Assembly: GCA_021782525.1 (NCBI GenBank)
Contig: JAJXUY010000141.1
Span: forward strand, 1 to 5,284
Source: Acidobacteriota bacterium
GTDB lineage: Bacteria; Acidobacteriota; Thermoanaerobaculia; Thermoanaerobaculales; Thermoanaerobaculaceae
Reading direction: 5' to 3'
DNA: 5,284 nucleotides
Shown: positions 1-5,284 of the stretch, in pieces
Layout: every line of letters starts with the position of its first letter
How positions within the stretch are numbered: position 1 is the stretch's first letter
Notes under the pieces: generated by a model
The model's database searches: none
What the model saw: the letters and a program-made list of their open reading frames with translations, nothing else
Told to the model about the DNA's origin: nothing
Position numbers and translations under genes: made by a program

Positions 1-1
1 G

Positions 2-1480
2 CTGCCACCGTTGCCGGCCGGCGCGTTCAAGGCCGACGGCGTCCGCAGCGACCGTTTCGGCAGGACGCTCGTGGTGCGCGCCTGGCGGCTGTTGCCGGAC
101 GGCTCCGCCATTCTCGTCGGCGAGGCGCTGCCCGAGGCGCTCGGCGAGGCGCAGGCTCGCCTGGCGGCCGGCGGCGCCGCCTACGAGCGACTGAAGATCG
201 AGCGGCCGACGATCACAGCGACGGTCGTCCTCGGGTTCGGCGGCCTCGCGCTGCTCGTGGCCTTCGCGGCGATCTGGCTCGGCCTGTACCTCTCGCGCCG
301 GTTCACGGCGCCGTTGCTCGCGTTGGCGGCGACGACGCAGAGGATCGCCGGCGGCGAGTCGCTGGAGCCGGTGCCGCTGCCGGCCGAGGACGAGGTCGGG
401 ATGCTCGTCGGCTCGTTCAACTCGATGGTGGCGCGGCTGCGGCAGCGCGACGAGGAGCTCAACGCCGCCGTGCGCCGGCTCGACGCCGTGCTCGGCGCGG
501 TGCGCACCGGCGTGCTGACGCTCGACGCGGCCCGGAGTTCGGTGCGCGGCAACCCGGCCGCGGCGGCGATGCTCGGGGTTCCGGAGCTGGTCGCGGCCGC
601 GCTGCCGCTGGAACGGCTCGAGGCGGCCGGCCTGGTCCGCATCGCGGAGACGATTCGGGGGGCGACGGGGCCGGTGCGCGGGTCACTCACCGTGTATCCG
701 GGCGGGGTGGCGCGACACCTCGAGATGGCGGTCGTGCCGCTGGGTGGGGAGGAGCAACCCGAGGGCTGGGTGGTCGCGCTCGAAGACCTCACGCAGCTGC
801 AGCGGGCGCAGCGCTTGGCGGCCTGGAGCGAGGTGGCGCGGCGCATCGCGCATCAGATCAAGAACCCGTTAACGCCGATCCGGCTGGCCGCGGAGCGCAT
901 GGCGCGACACGTGGAGCGCGGCCGCGCCGACCTGGGCGAGGTCGTCATGCAGGGGAGCCGGGCGATCGTCGAACACGTGCAGGCGATGCAGGAGATGGTG
1001 GACAGCTTCTCGCGCTACGCGAAGATGCCGCCGCTGGCGCGTCGGCCGGTACGGATCGGCGCGCTCGCCGCTCAGGCCGTGGCGCTCTACCAGGGCGTGC
1101 GCGATGGCCTGCGCGTCGAGTTGGTGGACCGTTCCGGCGCGCTGGAACTCCTGCTCGATCCGGACCAGTTCCGCCAGGTGCTCACCAACCTCATCGACAA
1201 CGCGGTCGAGGCCTCGCCCGCGGGCGGCTCGGTGACGGTCACGGTCGCCCACGAAGGGGACGAGGTGACAGTGACGGTCGCCGACCAGGGATCCGGGCTC
1301 GAGGTGGACGACCCGGAGCTGCCGTTCCAGCCGTTCTACTCGACCAAGGGGAGAGGTTCCGGCGTCGGCCTCGCGATGGTGCAGCGGATCGTGACCGACC
1401 ACGGCGGCACCGTGCGCCTCGAGGCGAACCGACCCTCCGGGGTCGTCGCGGTCGTGCGTCTTCCGGGGGGTGGCGCGTGA
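2..1480 (+). CDS. NtrY-like sensor histidine kinase (5'-truncated by window)
   Basis: Membrane two-component kinase that should autophosphorylate on His and pass the phosphate to the regulator encoded next. The frame is open from the first bases. The TTG at 11 is only an internal Leu, so the true start lies upstream; NtrY proteins usually have a longer N-terminus with further TM helices. Numbering residues from that TTG: end of the extracytoplasmic part 1-65; TM helix about 68-94; HAMP 95-150, with the FNSMV signature at 136-140; PAS-like 157-262; HisKA with H281 in AHQIKNPLTPI; N box with N393 and N397; G1 DQGSGL 425-430; F box F442; G2 GSGVGL 449-454. The catalytic set is complete, but the residue after the His is Gln instead of Glu/Asp. 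The ARRIAH..KNPLTPI and MVDSFSRYAKMP segments are typical of the NtrY family. The stop overlaps the regulator start by 4 bases. The actual signal (nitrogen, redox or envelope) cannot be read from the sequence. Confidence 0.9.
   Translation: MPPLPAGAFKADGVRSDRFGRTLVVRAWRLLPDGSAILVGEALPEALGEAQARLAAGGAAYERLKIERPTITATVVLGFGGLALLVAFAAIWLGLYLSRRFTAPLLALAATTQRIAGGESLEPVPLPAEDEVGMLVGSFNSMVARLRQRDEELNAAVRRLDAVLGAVRTGVLTLDAARSSVRGNPAAAAMLGVPELVAAALPLERLEAAGLVRIAETIRGATGPVRGSLTVYPGGVARHLEMAVVPLGGEEQPEGWVVALEDLTQLQRAQRLAAWSEVARRIAHQIKNPLTPIRLAAERMARHVERGRADLGEVVMQGSRAIVEHVQAMQEMVDSFSRYAKMPPLARRPVRIGALAAQAVALYQGVRDGLRVELVDRSGALELLLDPDQFRQVLTNLIDNAVEASPAGGSVTVTVAHEGDEVTVTVADQGSGLEVDDPELPFQPFYSTKGRGSGVGLAMVQRIVTDHGGTVRLEANRPSGVVAVVRLPGGGA
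1465..1473 (+). promoter_or_regulatory. Shine-Dalgarno-like G-rich stretch for the NtrX-type gene
   Basis: GGGGGGTGG lies just upstream of the GTG at 1477, inside the last codons of the kinase gene, and can pair with an anti-SD sequence of the CCTCC type. It supports GTG 1477 as the start, as does the resulting N-terminus MSHAHILVVDDE, which is a normal receiver-domain beginning. The GTGA overlap of start and stop suggests translational coupling of kinase and regulator. Confidence 0.5.
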
Positions 1481-2820
1481 GCCACGCCCACATCCTCGTC
1501 GTCGACGACGAGCGCGGGATCCTCGAGCAACTCGGCGGGATCCTGCGCGACGAAGGTTTCGCCGTCACGGCGGTCGAGTCGGGCGAGGAGGCCGTGGCGG
1601 CGACCGCACGCGAGCTGTACGACCTCGTCCTGCTCGACGTGGCCCTTCCCGGGATGGACGGGCTCGAGGCGCTGCGCCGCATCCGTGCCGCCGGCCACAC
1701 GGTGCCCGTGGTGATGATCTCGGGCCACGCCAGCGCCGAGCAGGTGGTGAGCGCGTTGCGCGAGGGCGCCATCGACTTCATGGACAAGCCGCTGGCGCTC
1801 GAGCGCGTGCTGGTGACGGTGAACAACGCGCTCGCCCGCGCCCGGCTCGCCGAGCGGCTGGCGGCGGAGCGCGAGGGCGAGGAGCCGGTCCTCACCGGGG
1901 TCTCGGCCGCGGTCGCCGAGTTGCGGCGTCAGATCGGGCTCGCCGCTCCCACCGACTCGCGGGTGCTGATTTCGGGGCCGAACGGGGCGGGCAAGGAGGT
2001 CGTGGCCCGGTTGCTGCACCGCATCTCGCGGCGGGCGGGGAACCCGTTCGTGGCGGTGAACTGCGCCGCGATCCCGGCCGAGCTGATCGAGAGCGAGCTG
2101 TTCGGCCACCTCAAGGGGGCGTTCACGGGGGCGGTGGAGAACAAGCGGGGAAAGTTCGAGCTGGCGGACGGCGGCACCCTCTTCCTCGACGAGGTGGCCG
2201 ACATGAGCCTGCTGACGCAGGCCAAGGTGTTGCGCGTGCTGCAGGAGTCGAGCTTCACGCGCCTGGGCGGCGCGCAGGAGGTGCGGGTCGATGTGCGCGT
2301 GATCGCCGCCACCAACAAGAACCTCGAGGACGAGATCACCGCCGGCCGCTTCCGCCAGGACCTCCTCTTCCGGCTCAACGTGATCCCGGTCCGCGTTCCC
2401 CCCCTCGGCGAACGCCGCGAGGACGTGCCGTTGCTCGTCGAGGAGTTCATGCGCGAGTTCTCCCGGCGCACCGGCGTCCGGCCGAAGCGCATCGGCCCGC
2501 AGGCGATGGCCGCGCTGCAGGCGTACCCGTGGCCGGGGAACGTGCGCGAGGTGAGAAACGTGGTCGAGCGCCTCATGATCATGGTCGCCGGGGACGAGAT
2601 CGACACGGCCTCGCTCAACCTTCCTTCCGGCGGAGCCCCCGCCGAGCCCGATCTTGGTTTCACCACCCTCAGGGAAGCGCGCGAGCGGTTCGAGCGTCGT
2701 TACGTGGAGCGGGTCGTGGCGGCGTGCGGCGGCAACATGTCGCAGGCGGCCCGGCTGCTCGGACTCGAGCGCTCCCACCTCTACCGCAAGCGGCGGGCGC
2801 TCGGCCTGCGCGCGCGTTGA
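1477..2820 (+). CDS. NtrX/NtrC-type sigma-54-dependent response regulator
   Basis: Cytoplasmic transcription activator of 447 residues, a normal length for NtrX. Receiver domain about 4-116 has acid pocket D10/D11, phosphoacceptor D54, S82 and K104. A short linker leads to the AAA+ domain, about 138-365: P-loop GPNGAGKE 167-174, sigma-54 contact loop GAFTGA 214-219, Walker B LFLDEV 235-240 with D238 and E239, sensor I ending AATN 277-280, arginine-finger region R293/R299, and sensor II GNVRE 354-358. The C-terminal Fis-type helix-turn-helix is about 403-445 (MSQAARLLGLERSHLYRKRR 421-440). All parts needed to hydrolyse ATP and remodel sigma-54 polymerase are present. The P-loop departs from the usual GESGTGKE, as in some NtrX proteins. 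Its start overlaps the kinase stop by 4 bases, so the two are almost certainly cognate partners. NtrX is favoured over NtrC because of the NtrY-like partner; targets are unknown, and I saw no convincing -24/-12 promoter in the window. Confidence 0.95.
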   Translation: MSHAHILVVDDERGILEQLGGILRDEGFAVTAVESGEEAVAATARELYDLVLLDVALPGMDGLEALRRIRAAGHTVPVVMISGHASAEQVVSALREGAIDFMDKPLALERVLVTVNNALARARLAERLAAEREGEEPVLTGVSAAVAELRRQIGLAAPTDSRVLISGPNGAGKEVVARLLHRISRRAGNPFVAVNCAAIPAELIESELFGHLKGAFTGAVENKRGKFELADGGTLFLDEVADMSLLTQAKVLRVLQESSFTRLGGAQEVRVDVRVIAATNKNLEDEITAGRFRQDLLFRLNVIPVRVPPLGERREDVPLLVEEFMREFSRRTGVRPKRIGPQAMAALQAYPWPGNVREVRNVVERLMIMVAGDEIDTASLNLPSGGAPAEPDLGFTTLREARERFERRYVERVVAACGGNMSQAARLLGLERSHLYRKRRALGLRAR

Positions 2821-2846
2821 CCTTCTTCCCCGTCGGGCGGTAGCAT
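2817..2846 (+). promoter_or_regulatory. Putative sigma-70-type promoter of a leaderless TPR gene
   Basis: The -35 element TTGACC (2817-2822) is separated by 18 bases from the -10 element TAGCAT (2841-2846). The -35 matches the consensus at 5 of 6 positions, and the -10 fits the TANNNT pattern. The -35 includes the TGA stop of the upstream regulator. Counting 7 bases from the end of the -10 puts the transcription start at 2853, the A of the ATG. No Shine-Dalgarno sequence is present in the 32-base gap: the only G run (GGGG, 2847-2850) ends two bases before the ATG, too close to act as one. This predicts a leaderless transcript. It is a motif reading only, not an experimentally known site. Confidence 0.5.
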
Positions 2847-2852
2847 GGGGCA

Positions 2853-5000
2853 ATGGCCTACCCGGGCGACGCAAACCTAGATGCTGCCGTCCAGCAGCGC
2901 ATCCTCACCGCGTTCAAGGAGGCGGTCCGCCTCTACCGTGACGGGCACGGCGAGGAGGCGCGCACGATCCTGCGATCGATCACCGACGTCGACGCGCGTT
3001 TCGCTCCGGCGCAGCGTCTCGAGCAGGCGATCGCCGCCGGGGCGCCGGTCGACCTCGCGCAGCTCATCGGTGAGGTGACCGCCAAGGGTGGTGTCGACGC
3101 GGCGGCGCAGGTAGCCGCCGCGGAGAAAGCGTTCGCCGACCGCGACTTCGAGGGGGCGCTGGCGCAGGCGCAGGCGGTGTTGCGGGACATGCCGGGCCAC
3201 GCCCGGGCGCGCCAGCTCGCGTTCGACGCCCAGAACCGGCTGCGGACCGCGGCGGAGGTCCAGGCCCACCTGGAGCGCTGCCGGCAGAGTCTCGACGCCG
3301 GCCGCGCCGAGGACGCCCGCGGTGCGCTGGCGCTCGCGAAGACGCTCGATCCCGGCCATCCCGACCTGGCGGGGCTCGAGCAGCGGCTGCAAGCGATGGC
3401 CAAGCCGCAAGCGGTCGAGGCCGAGCCCGAGTTCGAGTTCGAGGTGTTCGAGCGGCCGCCCGAAGCGCCGCCGACCTCCGTGCCTCCGGTCTCCCCGGAT
3501 CTCTTCATCGCGCCGGAGGTGCCAGCGCCGGCGCAGCTCCGGCCGGCGGCCGAGCCGGCGGCTCCGGCCGCCGCGCCCGCGCCAGTGGCGAAACCCCCTG
3601 TTCCCGCACCTCCGGAGCCCGCCGAGGCGCCGGGCTTCGCGTTCGACGACGACGGCGCCGGAGGCGGGGTCGAGTTCCACGCCGGTGCGAGCGGGGCGTT
3701 CTCCGCCGGTGCGCCGCCGCCCGCGCCCGCGGAGAACGCCGCGGCGCGGATCCAGACGCTGCTCGACCAGGGTCAGCACGAGTTCGACAGCGGCGACTTC
3801 CAGGCCGCCGTGGACACGTGGTCCCGGATCTACCTCGTCGATGCCTCGAACGCGGAGGCGGACAGCCGGATCGAGCAGGCGCGCCGCCGGCGCGAGGAGG
3901 TCGAGCGGCTCGCCGAGCAGAACTTCTACGAGGCGCACGAGGCGTTCGAGCAGAAGCGGTTCGACGATGCGCGCCTGCTCTGCCAGCAGGTCCTCAAGCT
4001 CGTCCCGCAACACCTCGAGGCCCACGATCTGCTGCAGCGGCTCGAGACCCCGGCGGCGCCCCCGCCGCCCCCGGTGCCCGCCCCGGGCCTGGCGCAGGAG
4101 GAAGACCTCTTTCGCGACGAGTTCGTGCCCGCACCGGTCTCCTCATCGGGCAGCGCGCCGGCGATCCACGGCCCGCTGGCGCCCCCCGCGGAGCCGGCGG
4201 CGGTGGCGCGCCAGGTGGCCAGCGCCGCCGCGGCGGTCGGTCGCCGGTTGCCCAGCCTGCCGCTGAGCTGGATCGGCGTGGCGGTGGCCGTGCTGGTGCT
4301 GGCCGGCGGCGCGGCGTTCCTGCTCCGCGGCAAGGTGTTCTCCAACTCGAAGACGGCGGTGAACGAAGCGCTGGCCGAATCCGAGAGGTTGGCCGGACAG
4401 GGCCGGCTGCAGAACGCGCTCCAGGTGCTGCAGAGTTTGCAGGGCCAGGTCGAGGGCGAGCAGGCCAACCGGGTGAACCAGAGGATCCTGGAGCTGCAGC
4501 GCCGGCTCAAGGCGAAGGCGGTGGCCCCGCCGCCCGCGGCGGACAGCCAGGCCGTGGCGGCGGCACTGGCGGCCGGGCTGCGCGTCAAGGCGATGAAGCT
4601 GGTTCGGCAGGGCCTCGCGAGCGCGCCGGGGGACGCCGAGCTGACGCGGTTCGAGGCCGAGATCGCCGCCTACGACCCGGTGATGCCGGCGCTGGCGGAT
4701 GCCGTGGCCAGCAAGAACTGGGAGTCGATCCGTTCGCTGGCGGATCAGGTGCTCAGGAGTCACCCGGGGGACCACGAGGCGCTGCAGCTGTGGTCGGCCG
4801 CGACGTTCAACCTCGCCGTTCTCTACCTGCGCCGCTATCAGGTCGCCGATGGCCACGGGCTCCTCGTCGAGCTCTGCAAGCGCACCTCGGACCCCGACGC
4901 CGAGCGCCTGCGCGAGCTGGCCAAGAGCTACCTCTCGCGCCCGACCGACCCCCGCTACACGATCTTCGTGACCAACGTCGAGCTGCGGCCGGTGGAATGA
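2853..5000 (+). CDS. TPR-rich single-pass membrane protein, function unknown
   Basis: A 715-residue protein not recognised as a named family. In order: TPR-like helical hairpins about 12-60, 84-122 and 134-180; Pro/Ala/Glu-rich, probably disordered linker about 183-292; two clearer TPR units 296-345 and 350-397; second Pro-rich linker 399-455; TM helix about 471-491 flanked by R464/R465 and R492/K494; C-terminal alpha-helical repeats about 500-698; and a non-helical tail ending NVELRPVE. There is no N-terminal signal peptide, so the simplest topology is N-terminal two thirds in the cytoplasm and C-terminal repeats outside, but the balanced flanking charges leave this open. TPRs mediate protein-protein contacts, so a scaffold or assembly role is likely. 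No catalytic motif is visible. Both linkers carry acidic-aromatic patches and a repeated DLFxxxxVPAP motif. ATG 2853 is chosen because it follows the promoter and opens the conserved-looking region. It overlaps the next gene by 4 bases (ATGA), implying joint expression. Confidence 0.85.
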   Translation: MAYPGDANLDAAVQQRILTAFKEAVRLYRDGHGEEARTILRSITDVDARFAPAQRLEQAIAAGAPVDLAQLIGEVTAKGGVDAAAQVAAAEKAFADRDFEGALAQAQAVLRDMPGHARARQLAFDAQNRLRTAAEVQAHLERCRQSLDAGRAEDARGALALAKTLDPGHPDLAGLEQRLQAMAKPQAVEAEPEFEFEVFERPPEAPPTSVPPVSPDLFIAPEVPAPAQLRPAAEPAAPAAAPAPVAKPPVPAPPEPAEAPGFAFDDDGAGGGVEFHAGASGAFSAGAPPPAPAENAAARIQTLLDQGQHEFDSGDFQAAVDTWSRIYLVDASNAEADSRIEQARRRREEVERLAEQNFYEAHEAFEQKRFDDARLLCQQVLKLVPQHLEAHDLLQRLETPAAPPPPPVPAPGLAQEEDLFRDEFVPAPVSSSGSAPAIHGPLAPPAEPAAVARQVASAAAAVGRRLPSLPLSWIGVAVAVLVLAGGAAFLLRGKVFSNSKTAVNEALAESERLAGQGRLQNALQVLQSLQGQVEGEQANRVNQRILELQRRLKAKAVAPPPAADSQAVAAALAAGLRVKAMKLVRQGLASAPGDAELTRFEAEIAAYDPVMPALADAVASKNWESIRSLADQVLRSHPGDHEALQLWSAATFNLAVLYLRRYQVADGHGLLVELCKRTSDPDAERLRELAKSYLSRPTDPRYTIFVTNVELRPVE
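3498..3530 (+). repeat. Linker motif copy 1 (DLFxxxxVPAP) in the TPR protein
   Basis: Encodes DLFIAPEVPAP, residues 216-226 of the TPR protein, inside the first Pro-rich linker. It shares DLF and VPAP with the copy at residues 418-428 in the same spacing (7 of 11 residues identical). Most of the shared residues use different codons in the two copies, so this is a protein-level repeat and not a recent DNA duplication. Confidence 0.55.
4104..4136 (+). repeat. Linker motif copy 2 (DLFxxxxVPAP) in the TPR protein
   Basis: Encodes DLFRDEFVPAP, residues 418-428, in the second Pro-rich linker that follows the second TPR block and precedes the TM helix. It is the partner of the motif at residues 216-226. 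The surrounding residues are acidic (EEDLF, RDEF), giving an acidic-aromatic patch of the kind often used as a short binding motif. Confidence 0.55.
4265..4327 (+). other. Transmembrane segment of the TPR protein
   Basis: Encodes residues about 472-492, an uncharged run rich in Val, Ala, Leu and Gly (from SWIGVAVAVLVLAGG onward), long enough for one bilayer crossing. It is bounded by Arg464/Arg465 before it and Arg492/Lys494 after it. It is the only strongly hydrophobic segment in the 715 residues and splits the protein into a 470-residue and a 220-residue part. Confidence 0.8.
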
Positions 5001-5284
5001 CGGCCCCGCGCGGCACCGCGCCGGAACAGCTCGACATCCCCCTCGTCTGGGACAGGCCGGCGGCCCCGGATCCCCACCGGCCGCTCGAGCCGCCCCGGGC
5101 CGAGCTGGCGCCGTTCGGCGGCACGCTGCGGCTGTGGCTGGCGGCGCTCGCGGACGGCGGTTTCCTGGTGCTCGCGGCGGGGGTGTTCTGGGGTGTCGCC
5201 GGGTGGTGGGTCGGCGGATTGAGCGCGGCGCAGGTGGCCGTGGCAGGGGTGGCGGGTCTCGAGGCCGCGAGCGTGGTGGCGCTC
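4997..5284 (+). CDS. Membrane protein, probably RDD family (3'-truncated by window)
   Basis: Start of a membrane protein; 96 codons are visible and open to the window end. ATG 4997 overlaps the TPR gene's TGA (ATGA). GGTGGA lies directly before it and is too close to be a good ribosome site, so translation probably depends on coupling to the TPR gene. Residues 1-42 are hydrophilic and Pro/Ala/Arg-rich (cytoplasmic tail). A hydrophobic segment begins about residue 44 (LRLWLAALADGGFLVLAAG) and extends to about 74. After a short polar turn (SAAQ), a second begins around 80-96. The R45...D53 spacing at the beginning of the first helix resembles the Arg and first Asp that give RDD proteins their name. 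The rest of the domain, including the second Asp, lies outside the window, so the family call is tentative. RDD proteins are small multi-span proteins of mostly unclear function; some have been linked to ion transport. Confidence 0.6.
   Translation, partial: MTAPRGTAPEQLDIPLVWDRPAAPDPHRPLEPPRAELAPFGGTLRLWLAALADGGFLVLAAGVFWGVAGWWVGGLSAAQVAVAGVAGLEAASVVAL

Noticed and set aside
11..13. TTG at 11 as the start of the kinase gene
   Set aside because: The frame is open to the window edge with no stop, and NtrY-like kinases have additional N-terminal TM and sensor regions, so this TTG is an internal Leu codon.
1470..2843. A 457-codon plus-strand frame in a second reading frame over the regulator gene
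   Set aside because: It translates to Arg/Pro/Ala/Gly low-complexity sequence, while the overlapping frame gives a complete, motif-perfect sigma-54 activator.
2845..2847. ATG at 2845 as an alternative start for the downstream gene
   Set aside because: It is in a different frame from the TPR protein and leads only to a short Arg/Pro-rich product; it also overlaps the predicted -10 box.
1336..2874. A 512-codon open frame on the minus strand spanning the kinase end and the whole regulator gene
   Set aside because: Its product is rich in Arg, His, Gly and Leu with no recognisable domain, and it lies opposite two well-supported genes. Long antisense frames are expected in DNA of this GC content because stop codons are rare.
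2877..4025. A 382-codon minus-strand frame opposite the TPR gene
   Set aside because: Its composition is Arg/Leu/Gly-heavy, and it has no domain and no ribosome site; it is the mirror of high-GC3 coding sequence on the other strand.
4441..4460. A possible sigma-54 -24/-12 promoter around the TTTGCA at about 4433-4442
   Set aside because: The GG and GC elements are not at the required spacing, and the site lies deep inside the TPR coding region. Other TTGC occurrences in the window also fail the spacing test.

Overview
The window is a gene-dense, very GC-rich stretch (roughly 70% or more by eye) in which every recognisable gene lies on the + strand. There is no RNA gene, mobile element, CRISPR array or long intergenic gap. 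The dense packing, extreme GC3, an NtrY/NtrX pair and a TPR protein with Pro/Ala-rich linkers suggest a chromosomal region of a Gram-negative-type bacterium. My best guess is Acidobacteriota or a deltaproteobacterial-type lineage. This is inference, because no taxonomic marker is present.

Layout: (1) positions 2-1480 hold the 3' part of an NtrY-like membrane sensor histidine kinase (end of an extracytoplasmic region, TM helix, HAMP, PAS-like, HisKA, HATPase_c). (2) At 1477-2820, overlapping it by 4 bases (GTGA), is an NtrX/NtrC-type sigma-54-dependent response regulator with intact receiver, AAA+ and Fis-type HTH domains. (3) After a 32-base gap, 2853-5000 encodes a 715-residue TPR-rich protein with one mid-protein TM helix and two long disordered linkers. 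I do not recognise it as a named family. (4) At 4997, overlapping by 4 bases (ATGA), an RDD-like multi-span membrane protein begins and runs off the window.

Genes 1 and 2 form a signalling pair: the kinase senses at the membrane and the regulator remodels sigma-54 RNA polymerase at unlinked or unseen promoters. Genes 3 and 4 look like a second translationally coupled unit. A good sigma-70-type promoter sits exactly at the ntrX/TPR junction, with its -35 overlapping the ntrX stop codon. The predicted transcription start falls on the ATG, so the TPR gene is probably read from a leaderless mRNA.

The most interesting points are the modular internal duplication of the TPR protein (two TPR blocks, each followed by a linker carrying the same DLFxxxxVPAP motif), the leaderless promoter, and a glutamine in place of the usual acidic residue next to the phosphorylated histidine of the kinase.
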